Positions 1-7,825 of a stretch of DNA of 64,000 nucleotides are shown piece by piece. Position 1 is the stretch's first letter; each line of letters begins with the position of its first letter. The notes beneath the pieces are model-generated. The model was given only the letters and a program-made list of their open reading frames with translations. It had not been told where the DNA came from and made no database searches. The position numbers were made by a program, and so were the translations under genes. The DNA comes from Mycolicibacterium neworleansense (GTDB taxonomy: Bacteria; Actinomycetota; Actinomycetes; Mycobacteriales; Mycobacteriaceae): contig NZ_CWKH01000001.1 of NCBI RefSeq assembly GCF_001245615.1, positions 1,860,001-1,924,000 on the forward strand. The letters run 5' to 3'.

Positions 1-364
1 CCTCGACCTGGCCAACGCCGGGTTGGAATCCGACAACCGCGGCCGCATCTACGTCGACGACAACTTCACCACCAAGGTGGACCACATCTACGCGGTCGGC
101 GACGTCATGGTGCCCGGCCCGGCGCACGCCGCCGCGGCGGTCATTGCCGCCGCCGCGACTGTGAGCTTCGCCATCCGGGTCGCCTGCATCATCACGATCT
201 TGCCTGATCGCGGGGATGGCCGCCGGAATGCCGGACCCACCCCGGCGCGTTCGAACGCACAAGCGGGGCGGACCGAACCCACGACCCGGGTATGCGAGAC
301 ACTAGATGGCACGGTGGTGGGCCGTCACAGCGTCCTACCGCAGCGAGGAGACGAAGCGAGATGA
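1..364 (+). pseudogene. sthA: 3' remnant of soluble pyridine nucleotide transhydrogenase (sthA), truncated
   Basis: The frame opening at base 2 encodes about 35 residues that look like the end of the NAD-binding half of a flavoprotein disulfide reductase, including the FAD-contact motif YAVGDV preceded by [10 protein letters not shown]. SthA sits immediately before the PAC2 gene in M. tuberculosis, so context supports this name. After about base 106 the reading continues as low-complexity Ala-rich sequence to a TGA at 362-364. The roughly 140-residue dimerisation domain that should follow is not recognisable in any frame. The final TGA overlaps the next start codon as ATGA, which may be chance. 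The gene appears to have lost its 3' third, or the sequence is misassembled here. The 5' part lies outside the window. Confidence 0.55.
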
Positions 365-1386
365 CCGACAGCAGCGACACCCCAGACCAGCACTACCAGC
401 CCGATCAGAGCGGCATGTACGAGCTTGAGTTCCCGGCGCCGCAGCTGTCGTCGTCGGATGGCCGCGGGCCGGTGTTGATCCATGCCCTGGAGGGGTTCTC
501 CGATGCCGGCCACGCGATCCGGCTGGCCGCCGAGCACCTCAAGGACACGCTCGACACCGAACTGGTGGCATCGTTCGCCATCGACGAGCTGCTCGACTAC
601 CGGTCGCGGCGGCCGCTGATGACGTTCAAGACCGACCATTTCACCAGCTACGAGGAACCCGAGCTGAACCTGTACGCCCTGCACGACGGGGTCGGTACGC
701 CGTTTCTGCTGCTCGCCGGCCTGGAGCCGGACCTGAGGTGGGAACGTTTCATCACCGCGGTGCGGCTGCTGTCCGAGCAGCTCGGGGTGCGCCGGGTGAT
801 CGGGCTCGGCACCATCCCGATGGCGGTGCCGCACACCCGCCCGGTCATGCTCACCGCGCACGCCAACGACAAGGAACTGATCGCCGACCACACGCCGTGG
901 GTCGGCGAGGTCCAGGTGCCGGCCAGCGTGTCCAACCTGCTCGAGTTCCGGATGGCCCAGCACGGCCATGAGGTGGTGGGCTACACCGTGCACGTGCCGC
1001 ACTACCTGGCCCAGACCGCCTATCCGCCTGCCGCCGAGGCGCTGCTCGCCGAGGTGGCCCGGACAGGTTCGCTACAACTGCCACTGGAGAAACTGTCCGA
1101 GGCCGGCGCCGAGGTCTACAGCAAGATCAACGAGCAGGTAGAAGCCAGCGCCGAGGTCGCCCAAGTGGTCACCGGGTTGGAGCGCCAGTACGATGCGTTC
1201 GTTGCCGCACAGGAGAATCGGTCCCTGCTGGCGCGTGACGAGGAACTGCCCAGCGGTGACGAGTTGGGTGCCGAGTTCGAACGGTTCCTCGCCCAGCAGG
1301 CCGGTGACAAGTACAAGGACGACAAGTACAAAGACGGACGTGACGGCTTCGGCGACGGATTCCCGAACGGCGACAACCACTCCTAG
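361..1386 (+). CDS. PAC2-family protein (Rv2714-like)
   Basis: This 341-residue protein matches the actinobacterial PAC2 (proteasome assembly chaperone 2-like) family by its ALEGFSDAG segment near residue 44, the [14 protein letters not shown] segment and the [14 protein letters not shown] loop. PAC2 proteins are related in fold to nucleoside phosphorylases, but the bacterial role is not established. The ATG at 361 is chosen because a purine-rich GAGGAG (about 344-349) precedes it and the upstream sequence is non-coding in character. The C-terminus carries a short tandem of Lys-Tyr-Lys-Asp repeats followed by a Gly/Asp-rich tail. It lies just upstream of a hydrolase gene in the same direction, as in M. 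tuberculosis. Confidence 0.8.
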   Translation: MTDSSDTPDQHYQPDQSGMYELEFPAPQLSSSDGRGPVLIHALEGFSDAGHAIRLAAEHLKDTLDTELVASFAIDELLDYRSRRPLMTFKTDHFTSYEEPELNLYALHDGVGTPFLLLAGLEPDLRWERFITAVRLLSEQLGVRRVIGLGTIPMAVPHTRPVMLTAHANDKELIADHTPWVGEVQVPASVSNLLEFRMAQHGHEVVGYTVHVPHYLAQTAYPPAAEALLAEVARTGSLQLPLEKLSEAGAEVYSKINEQVEASAEVAQVVTGLERQYDAFVAAQENRSLLARDEELPSGDELGAEFERFLAQQAGDKYKDDKYKDGRDGFGDGFPNGDNHS

Positions 1387-1422
1387 GAGCCCGATGCCGG
1401 GCCGAGAGCGAGGTTGACCAGC

Positions 1423-2445
1423 ATGACCGAGCGCAAACCCCACCTGCGGACCGTTCGCGAGCTCACCCCGACGCTCGAATACCGCACGATCCACGGATAC
1501 CGGCGGGCCTTTCGGGTGGCCGGATCCGGCCCGGCGATCCTGCTGATTCACGGCATCGGTGACAACTCCACCACCTGGCACACCGTGCAATCGGCGCTGG
1601 CGCAGCGGTTCACCGTGATCGCCCCGGATCTGCTCGGCCATGGCAGCTCCGACAAGCCGCGCGCGGACTATTCGGTGGCGGCCTATGCCAACGGCATGCG
1701 CGACCTGCTCAGCGTCCTCGACATCGACCGGGTGACCGTGGTCGGGCATTCGCTGGGCGGCGGTGTGGCCATGCAATTCGCCTACCAGTTCCCGCAGTTG
1801 GTGGACCGCCTCATCCTGGTCGGCGCCGGTGGGGTCACCAAGGACGTCAACATGGCGTTGCGGGTGGCCTCACTCCCGATGGGCAGTGAGGCGCTGGCCC
1901 TGCTGCGGCTGCCCTTGGTGCTGCCGGCGTTGCAGCTGGCCGGCCGGGCCGCGGGCGCGGTGTTGGGCTCAACCGGCCTCGGGCACGACATTCCGGACAT
2001 GTTGCGCATCCTGGCGGATCTTCCGGAGCCGACGGCATCGTCGGCCTTCGCCCGGACCCTGCGCGCCGTTGTGGACTGGCGTGGCCAGGTCGTCACCATG
2101 CTGGACCGCTGTTATCTGACCGAATCCGTTCCCGTGCAGCTGATCTGGGGCGACTCCGACTCGGTGATCCCCGTCAGCCACGCCCGGATGGCACATTCGG
2201 CAATGCCCGGTTCCCAATTGGAGATCTTCTCCGGATCCGGGCATTTTCCGTTCCACGACGATCCCGACCGCTTCGTCGAGGTGGTCGAACGCTTCATCGA
2301 CACCACCGAACCATCGGTCTATGACCAGGATCGGCTCCGCAGCCTGCTGCGCAGCGGACGGACCGAATCGGCGATGAGCGGGCCGTTCGACACCCAGATC
2401 GCGGTGCTCGACGCGATGGACGCCGACGAGCGCAGCGCCACCTGA
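1423..2445 (+). CDS. Alpha/beta-fold hydrolase (Rv2715-like)
   Basis: A 340-residue alpha/beta hydrolase. The HGIGDNSTTW oxyanion-loop region near residue 45, the nucleophile elbow GHSLGG near 113, an acid in the segment IWGDSDSVIPV near 245 and the late histidine in GSGHFPFHD give a complete Ser-Asp-His triad. The substrate is unknown. No signal peptide is seen, so it is probably cytoplasmic. The ATG at 1423 is preferred over a TTG nine bases earlier because GCGAGG at 1408-1413 is well placed. It starts 36 bases after the PAC2 stop, so the two are likely cotranscribed. The last 50 residues extend beyond the hydrolase fold and look disordered. Confidence 0.82.
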   Translation: MTERKPHLRTVRELTPTLEYRTIHGYRRAFRVAGSGPAILLIHGIGDNSTTWHTVQSALAQRFTVIAPDLLGHGSSDKPRADYSVAAYANGMRDLLSVLDIDRVTVVGHSLGGGVAMQFAYQFPQLVDRLILVGAGGVTKDVNMALRVASLPMGSEALALLRLPLVLPALQLAGRAAGAVLGSTGLGHDIPDMLRILADLPEPTASSAFARTLRAVVDWRGQVVTMLDRCYLTESVPVQLIWGDSDSVIPVSHARMAHSAMPGSQLEIFSGSGHFPFHDDPDRFVEVVERFIDTTEPSVYDQDRLRSLLRSGRTESAMSGPFDTQIAVLDAMDADERSAT

Positions 2446-2514
2446 TCCTCTGGCCCGCACGGCTGCCCGGGCAGTCCGCCCGAGCGGCCACGGCATGCGA
2501 CGTAGCATCGGTTT

Positions 2515-3201
2515 ATGGCCATCGACGTCACCGTGTTGCGTGTGTTCACCGACTCCGAGGGCAGGTACGGCAATCCGCTCGGGGTCATCGACAACAGCAC
2601 CGTCGCCCCCGGCGACCGGCAGCGGATCGCCACCGAATTGGGTTACAGCGAAACCGTATTCATCGATCTGCCGCAGCCCGGCGGTAATTCGGCCAGTGCC
2701 CACATCTTCACCCCGGTCGCCGAGTTGCCGTTCGCCGGGCATCCGACCGTCGGCGCGTCGTGGTGGCTGCGCGAAATCGGGTTTCCGGTCCACACCCTGC
2801 GGGTGCCTGCGGGCATCCTCCAGGTCGACTATGACGGCGATCGTGCCGTCGTGAATGCCCGCTCGGAGTGGGCGCCGGAGTTCGCCATCTACGACCTGGC
2901 CTCGGTCGACGAACTGCTCGCCGCCGACCCCGACGATTTCGACGAGGCCGAGGAGAACTATCTGTGGGCCTGGATCGACAAGGAGAAGGGCACGGTGCGA
3001 TCCCGGTCGTTCGCACCGCATCTGGGCATCCCCGAGGACGAGGCCACCGGGGCGGCTGCGGTTCGGATGACCGACTATCTCAGCCGGGACCTGACGATCG
3101 TCCAGGGAAAGGGATCGGTGATCGAGACCCGCTGGAGTCCTGAGGGCTGGGTTCGCCTGGCCGGCCGCGTCGTCAACGACGGCACTTCCCAGTTGGACTG
3201 A
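2515..3201 (+). CDS. PhzF-family epimerase/isomerase-like protein (Rv2716-like)
   Basis: A 228-residue PhzF-like protein. The start [21 protein letters not shown], the acidic residue in YSETVFID (position of the family's catalytic glutamate), the [11 protein letters not shown] motif and the C-terminal [14 protein letters not shown] segment are diagnostic of the diaminopimelate-epimerase-like PhzF fold. The substrate in mycobacteria is unknown. Translation is probably leaderless: a -10 TAGCAT at 2503-2508 is followed by six bases and the ATG. It is convergent with nrdR, with a 12-base gap. In M. tuberculosis a nitrobindin-like gene (Rv2717c) lies between these two; it is absent here. Confidence 0.8.
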   Translation: MAIDVTVLRVFTDSEGRYGNPLGVIDNSTVAPGDRQRIATELGYSETVFIDLPQPGGNSASAHIFTPVAELPFAGHPTVGASWWLREIGFPVHTLRVPAGILQVDYDGDRAVVNARSEWAPEFAIYDLASVDELLAADPDDFDEAEENYLWAWIDKEKGTVRSRSFAPHLGIPEDEATGAAAVRMTDYLSRDLTIVQGKGSVIETRWSPEGWVRLAGRVVNDGTSQLD

Positions 3202-3213
3202 GGAGGGACCGGA

Positions 3214-3669
3214 CTACGCCTCGGCGCGGTGGGCCCGCAGCGCCTCGATCTCACGCTCGAAGTCTTCGGCCGAGGAAAACGACCGGTACACCGAGGCGAA
3301 CCTCAGGTAGGCCACCTCGTCCAGTTCACGCAGGGGACCGAGAATCGCCAGGCCGACCTCGTGGCTGGGGATCTCCGGTGTGCCCAGGCCGCGGACCGCG
3401 TCCTCGACCTTCTGCGCCAGCACGTTGAGGGCATCGTCGTCGACCTGACGGCCCTGACAGGACCGGCGCACCCCGCGGATGACCTTCTCGCGACTGAACG
3501 GCTCGGTCACCCCGCTGCGCTTCACCACGGCCAGCACGGCCGTCTCAACGGTGGTGAACCGCCGACCGCACTCAGGGCAGGACCGCCGGCGCCGGATGGC
3601 CTGACCCTCATCGGTCTCTCGGGAATCGACCACACGCGAATCAGGATGACGGCAGAACGGACAATGCAT
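3214..3669 (-). CDS. nrdR: NrdR, transcriptional repressor of ribonucleotide reductase genes
   Basis: A 151-residue NrdR. The protein begins [17 protein letters not shown] and has the four-cysteine zinc ribbon (CPFC and CPEC pairs) followed by an ATP-cone domain with the VVKRSG and REKVIRG segments. NrdR senses (d)ATP through the cone and represses nrd operons. The start at 3669 is fixed by homology of the MHCP start and by a GGAG seven bases upstream; the open frame extends further upstream but that part is not NrdR. Length is close to the family norm of about 150. It is monocistronic between chiZ and the PhzF-like gene. Confidence 0.93.
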   Translation of the reverse strand: MHCPFCRHPDSRVVDSRETDEGQAIRRRRSCPECGRRFTTVETAVLAVVKRSGVTEPFSREKVIRGVRRSCQGRQVDDDALNVLAQKVEDAVRGLGTPEIPSHEVGLAILGPLRELDEVAYLRFASVYRSFSSAEDFEREIEALRAHRAEA

Positions 3670-3833
3670 TACCGCTCCTTCGTCATGCCGTCGGACAACT
3701 AGTTCGAGCGCCCTTGAGCGTACCCGCGATGCCCGCGGCAGACTCACCGCCGGGTCCAGTGGGGTGTAGGTGCTCATGCCGACGCCGGCCAGTGTGGCTG
3801 ACTGCCAGGACGATTCAGCGGACATCGCGCTGC

Positions 3834-4290
3834 TCAGCCAACCGGCGCGAGCAACGTCTGCCCGGCATCGACTGCCGCGGAATCGAGCTGGTTGAGATCA
3901 CGGATCTGCTCGACGACCCGCGCCACCGGGGCGTCCGGGGCGACCCGCCGGGCCACCTGCTGCAGCGTCTCCCCTGACTTCACCTGAACCACCGCAAGTT
4001 CGGTCGGGCTCGGCGTCTGTGCGTCGGCGCCCAGCACGCCGCCGAACTGGGCAACCAACCCCAGCCACACGGTGATGCCGGCCGCGACCAGCGCCAGCAA
4101 GACCGTTGTCAGCGGCGTGATGGGCCGGCTGCGGTGCGATGCCCGCGACATCAGCACGCCGGTTCCGCGGTAGTGGACCGAACCACCGCCGGGCCGGCCG
4201 GGCGCGGGCGGCGCGCGGCGGCGAGTTCGGCGTGACGGGGACCCGGACAGCACGGGAACGGCTTTCGGCGGGGATATCGATGATCGCCAT
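3834..4290 (-). pseudogene. chiZ: ChiZ-like SOS-induced LysM cell-wall protein, apparent frameshift
   Basis: The downstream 105 residues (from the ATG at 4151) hold one transmembrane helix (TVLLALVAAGITVWLGLVA) and a C-terminal LysM domain ending in [10 protein letters not shown], as in M. tuberculosis Rv2719c/ChiZ, a damage-induced cell-wall hydrolase linked to division arrest. The likely true start is the ATG at 4290 (protein begins MAIIDIPAES), which has a good AAAGG seven bases upstream and strong GC3 codon bias for about 35 codons. That frame then fails, and the ChiZ signature HYRGTGVLMSRASH continues in another frame. A frameshift lies within the GC-rich run at about 4165-4205. It could be a sequencing indel, a true mutation, or translation may start internally. 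Confidence 0.6.
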
Positions 4291-4357
4291 CTGACTGCCT
4301 TTCGGTGGGACGGATTCGCTCCTGTGTTCGAACATAGTCGCTCAAGTGTTCGATGGA

Positions 4358-4373
4358 TAGAACATGTGATCGA
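4358..4373 (-). promoter_or_regulatory. Probable LexA (SOS) box upstream of chiZ
   Basis: TAGAACATGTGATCGA fits the mycobacterial SOS consensus TCGAAC-N4-GTTCGA with one mismatch in each half. It lies 68 bases upstream of the proposed chiZ ATG. The surrounding 4325-4380 also contains further TTCGAAC and GTTCGA half-sites at other spacings, so LexA contact could be more extended than this one box. Confidence 0.5.
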
Positions 4374-4384
4374 ACTGTTGCCAA

Positions 4385-4407
4385 ACGATAGAACAGGGCA
4401 CCGACAA
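4385..4407 (-). promoter_or_regulatory. PafBC-type LexA-independent damage promoter for chiZ
   Basis: Read on the minus strand the segment is TTGTCGGTG, eight bases, then TATCGT. This is an exact match to the mycobacterial RecA/LexA-independent damage promoter TTGTCRGTG-N8-TANNNT that is recognised with PafBC. It sits just upstream of the LexA box, so chiZ appears to receive both damage inputs. Confidence 0.75.
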
Positions 4408-4486
4408 GTACGGCCGGGCGAAGCCCGCGCGGACCCCGGCCCGGGACCCACAGGGCCTCCACCAGCGGACAAGCCCACGACACGCG

Positions 4487-4527
4487 TCGAACACATGTTT
4501 GATTAATGTTCAAGCAGCGACTACATT
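4487..4527 (+). promoter_or_regulatory. lexA promoter with overlapping LexA box
   Basis: TCGAACACATGTTTGA at 4487-4502 matches the SOS box consensus at 15 of 16 positions. It overlaps a -35 TTGATT (4499-4504), which is followed by a 17-base spacer and a -10 TACATT (4522-4527). The -10 ends seven bases before the lexA ATG, so LexA autorepression and a leaderless transcript are both predicted. Confidence 0.75.
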
Positions 4528-4534
4528 CGGCCAC

Positions 4535-5257
4535 ATGAGCGACGACCGCAGCAGGGACGGCAGCACCGACAACCCGGCCGGATCGGACGACACGGGCCCA
4601 CGCCGGGCCGAGGGCGGCCTCACCGACCGGCAACGGACGATTCTGGACGTGATCCGCGCGTCGGTGAACAGTCGCGGTTACCCGCCCAGCATCCGAGAGA
4701 TCGGCGACGCGGTCGGCTTGACCTCGACTTCGTCGGTCGCCCACCAGTTGCGCACCCTGGAACGCAAGGGCTATCTACGACGCGACCCCAACCGGCCGCG
4801 CGCGGTCGACGTGCGGGCCGCCGACGATCCGGCGGCCGCCGCCGTGGTCTCCACCGACGTGGCCGGCTCCGATGCGCTGCCCGAACCGACCTTCGTCCCG
4901 GTGCTCGGCCGGATCGCGGCGGGCGGTCCGATCCTGGCCGAGCAGGCCGTCGAGGATGTCTTCCCGCTGCCCCGCGAACTGGTCGGCGAGGGCTCGCTGT
5001 TCCTGCTCAAGGTCGTCGGGGACTCGATGGTCGACGCCGCCATCTGCGACGGCGACTGGGTGGTGGTGCGCCAGCAGAGCGTGGCCGACAACGGGGACAT
5101 CGTGGCAGCCATGATCGACGGCGAGGCCACCGTCAAGACGTTCAAGCGGACGCGCGGTCAGGTCTGGCTCATGCCCCACAATCCGGCGTACGACCCGATC
5201 CCCGGTAACGACGCCGCGGTGCTCGGCAAGGTCGTCACCGTGATCCGCAAGATCTGA
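4535..5257 (+). CDS. lexA: LexA, SOS response repressor
   Basis: A 240-residue LexA. Residues 29-92 form the winged-helix DNA-binding domain ([12 protein letters not shown], then [21 protein letters not shown]). The self-cleavage bond is Ala129-Gly130 in GRIAAGGPI, and the catalytic dyad is Ser164 (GDSM) and Lys201 (ATVKTF). RecA-stimulated autocleavage relieves repression of SOS genes. The ATG at 4535 is chosen because the -10 TACATT ends seven bases earlier (leaderless). It gives about 28 extra, disordered N-terminal residues compared with M. tuberculosis LexA. The gene is divergent from chiZ and followed by a strong stem-loop. Confidence 0.95.
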   Translation: MSDDRSRDGSTDNPAGSDDTGPRRAEGGLTDRQRTILDVIRASVNSRGYPPSIREIGDAVGLTSTSSVAHQLRTLERKGYLRRDPNRPRAVDVRAADDPAAAAVVSTDVAGSDALPEPTFVPVLGRIAAGGPILAEQAVEDVFPLPRELVGEGSLFLLKVVGDSMVDAAICDGDWVVVRQQSVADNGDIVAAMIDGEATVKTFKRTRGQVWLMPHNPAYDPIPGNDAAVLGKVVTVIRKI

Positions 5258-5258
5258 C

Positions 5259-5279
5259 CGGCCGGGATCGTCCCGGCCG
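5259..5279 (+). terminator. Stem-loop terminator after lexA
   Basis: A perfect 9-bp GC-rich stem (CGGCCGGGA / TCCCGGCCG) with a 3-base loop begins two bases after the lexA stop codon. There is no U-tract, which is common for mycobacterial hairpins. Being symmetrical, it could also serve the convergent LGFP gene that ends at 5303. Confidence 0.5.
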
Positions 5280-5302
5280 CGGACGGCGGCCGGGACAAGA
5301 CT

Positions 5303-7645
5303 TCAGTCCGTTCGGACGAAACCGTTGGTACGAGCGAATTCCTCACTGGCGAACCAGATCTCGGCCACCGCGTCGTCGTACTCACTGCTGTCGGGTGCCC
5401 AGTACCGGCCGGACTTCGTGTCTGCCTTGATCGGGTAGCCCTCCGGCGCGCGGTTCGGGTCTTCCAGCGGTAGGTGGATTGCCGTGGCGCTGGGGATCTC
5501 CTCGAGTTCGATGGCCGCGTGACGCCCGCTGTGCGTCTCGCTGCTGTACGCCTCGGCCTCGGTGATGACGCGGGTCGGAGCGGTGTCGACATTGTCCTGA
5601 TCGTTCGGCGCGGCAAAGCCGCCCAGCGCCGCGAAAGCTGACGCCCCGCTCACGCCGCCCGGCGGACTGACGAGCGCCCCGGTGTCGGCCAGGTCCTCAT
5701 CCGCGAGCTCCGCTTCGATCTCGACATCGGCGTCGTCGCCCTCGGCGACCTCCTCGAAGTCCGCGTCGATGGGGGTGTCGAGGTCCTCGTCGTCGAAGTC
5801 CTCGTCATCGAAGTCATCCTCTTCGAAGTCGTCGTCCTCGAAGTCGTCATCGTCTTGATAGCCGTCGTCTTCGTAGCCGTCGAAGCCGCGGTCCGGCGCC
5901 GGGCCGGCCAGGCGCGGGGAATCCTCGGGCGGCTCATCGTCCTCACCCGGCGATCGGTACCCGCCGGCCGAACCCTGTGGAGCGGCCCACTGACTGACCG
6001 GCATGGCGATGTCGGTGGGACCGTCGTACGGGGACGCCGCAGCCCCGGACTCGTCGGCCGGTCCGGCGAATCGCGCCGTCGTGGCTTCACCGGCACCGTA
6101 AGCGCCACCCGGCCGGTAGCCGCCCACCGCCTCGCCGCCGCCCTCATCTTCGAATTCGTCGCGGTCGTACCCGCGCGATTCGTAGCGCGCCTCGTCGTAG
6201 CGGCTGTCGTCATAGCGTGAGTCCCCGGGCCCGCCGTCGTCGTAGTCATCGTCGAACGGATCGCGGTCGAAATCGTCATCACCACCGGCCCGGCGGCGGT
6301 GCCACAGCGCGGCCCCGACGATCAGACCTGCCAGCAGCAGCACCGGGACCACCGCGATCAGCCACCACCAGCTCCAGTGCCAGGTGAACGGCTTCTTGGT
6401 GTCACCGGTCGAGGGTTGCGGACCGCCGGCATGCGGCTGTCCGAGACCCGGAATCTGCAGGCCGCTCAACTCGGAGGCGAGCTTGGAGGGTTCGGTGGTG
6501 AACTTGTTGGCCTCGCGATCCCAGGAGATCGCTCCCCCGCTGAACCGCTGACTGATCACCGAACCGTCTTCGGTCTGGTCGGCCATCGGGGCGCCCAGTG
6601 CACCCTTGGCCCCGCCCAGCTTGTCCCAGGCCGCCTTCATCGCGCCTCGGACGATCACTGCGCCGTAGTCGGGGGTCCAGAAGATGACGGGTTCGTCGGC
6701 CGCGGCGAAGGTGCTGATCCGGCTGTTGGGTCCGAGGCCGCCCTCGGACTCGCTGGCGGTCGGGAAACCCAGATCGCCTTCGGGGCCGCCGACGCTTTCG
6801 TACTTCTCCAGCAGTTGACCGGTGACGGCGTTGGCCCCGGTGGCCGGACTGTAGAAGATCTTGCCGCCGGCGTAGTTCTGGCCCAGCCCGTCGTTGCCGA
6901 TCGGATATTGGTCACCGTCCTTGGCGCCCAGCGGGCCCATCGGCCCGCCCGCCGCGCGGCGAGCCGCGGCGATCGCCGCGGCCGGGTCCGAAGGGACGTC
7001 CAGACCGGCGAGCTGATCGGCCAGTTCCGGCGGCACCGTGGTGAACGCCTTGGTCTTGCGGTTCCAGGAAATCTCACCGCCGGTGAACTTCTGGGAAATC
7101 ACATCGCCGTCGAACGACTCGTCGTCGGCCGGGACGCCCAGCACTCCGGCGGACCCGCCGAGCTTGTCCCACGCGGCGTTGATCGCACCCCGGACCACCC
7201 GGGCACCGGTGGCCGGGGTCCAGAAGATGACGGGGTTGTCAGGCGCGCTCAACGTCGAGTTGCGGCTGTCGGCAGCCCGGCCCGCGCCCTCGTCGATGGT
7301 GGGGAATCCCAGATCGCCGTCGGCGGCGCCGCCCAACGACTCGTACTTCTCCAGAATCGCGCCCTGCATGAAGTGGGCGCCGGTCGCCGGCGTGAAGAAC
7401 ATCTTGCCGCCGGCGAAGTTCTGCGCGAAGCCCGAACCCACTGCGTACACGCCGCCCTGCCGCGGTCCGAGCGGCCCGCCGTCACCGCCGTTGGCTTCCC
7501 AGGCGGCGACGATCGCCGCGTCGGCATCGGACTCCGGGGTGGCCGAAGCCACCGCCGGCACCGTCAAAGCAGCGACCACGAGTGCGAGCAGGCCGACCGC
7601 CAACCGCCACACGGCCGCGTTCAGCCTCGCTCCAGGCCTAGTCAT
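5303..7645 (-). CDS. LGFP-repeat, single-pass membrane protein with acidic cytoplasmic tail (Rv2721c-like)
   Basis: A 780-residue envelope protein. An N-terminal signal/anchor (hydrophobic residues about 13-33, ending AVASA) is followed by two tandem copies of a roughly 180-residue module, each with LGFP-type repeats (DLGFPT, GVLGVPADD, GALGAPMAD, FTGGEISW and FSGGAISW). Then come a Trp-rich membrane helix near residues 430-455 (WSWWWLIAVVPVLLLAGLIV), a very acidic Asp/Glu/Gly tail of about 240 residues and a short ordered end (GRYWAPDSSEYDDAV). LGFP repeats are thought to anchor actinobacterial proteins to the mycolyl-arabinogalactan layer. The ATG at 7645 has GGGAGGGC just upstream. It is convergent with lexA. 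Confidence 0.82.
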   Translation of the reverse strand: MTRPGARLNAAVWRLAVGLLALVVAALTVPAVASATPESDADAAIVAAWEANGGDGGPLGPRQGGVYAVGSGFAQNFAGGKMFFTPATGAHFMQGAILEKYESLGGAADGDLGFPTIDEGAGRAADSRNSTLSAPDNPVIFWTPATGARVVRGAINAAWDKLGGSAGVLGVPADDESFDGDVISQKFTGGEISWNRKTKAFTTVPPELADQLAGLDVPSDPAAAIAAARRAAGGPMGPLGAKDGDQYPIGNDGLGQNYAGGKIFYSPATGANAVTGQLLEKYESVGGPEGDLGFPTASESEGGLGPNSRISTFAAADEPVIFWTPDYGAVIVRGAMKAAWDKLGGAKGALGAPMADQTEDGSVISQRFSGGAISWDREANKFTTEPSKLASELSGLQIPGLGQPHAGGPQPSTGDTKKPFTWHWSWWWLIAVVPVLLLAGLIVGAALWHRRRAGGDDDFDRDPFDDDYDDGGPGDSRYDDSRYDEARYESRGYDRDEFEDEGGGEAVGGYRPGGAYGAGEATTARFAGPADESGAAASPYDGPTDIAMPVSQWAAPQGSAGGYRSPGEDDEPPEDSPRLAGPAPDRGFDGYEDDGYQDDDDFEDDDFEEDDFDDEDFDDEDLDTPIDADFEEVAEGDDADVEIEAELADEDLADTGALVSPPGGVSGASAFAALGGFAAPNDQDNVDTAPTRVITEAEAYSSETHSGRHAAIELEEIPSATAIHLPLEDPNRAPEGYPIKADTKSGRYWAPDSSEYDDAVAEIWFASEEFARTNGFVRTD

Positions 7646-7750
7646 GCGCCCTCCCCGCTCGTTCGGCAAAGTTTCCTCAGAAGTGTCCCGCCCCGACAAC
7701 TTTGCTTCAGCAGGTGACGATAACCAAGGAACGTGGCCGATCATGGCCAA

Positions 7751-7773
7751 AAAACCCGCAATATCCGGGTGTT
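7751..7773 (-). terminator. Rho-independent-type terminator downstream of fadE20
   Basis: On the minus strand, about 50-75 bases past the fadE20 stop, ACCCG-GATATTG-CGGGT is followed directly by a run of T residues (GGGTTTTTTGG). A second CCGGGTGTT copy at 7795-7803 and a second CGCAATATC copy at 7809-7817 suggest that the hairpin segment is partly duplicated. Confidence 0.45.
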
Positions 7774-7825
7774 CTGACCCAAAATCGGGCTTTCCCGGGT
7801 GTTACCCGCGCAATATCGGGGGTGC

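Noticed and set aside
88..312. Minus-strand open frame that could encode a small lipoprotein-like peptide opposite the sthA remnant.
   Set aside because: It stops inside sequence that is clearly SthA-coding on the other strand; there is no start signal and the composition is Ala-rich by chance.
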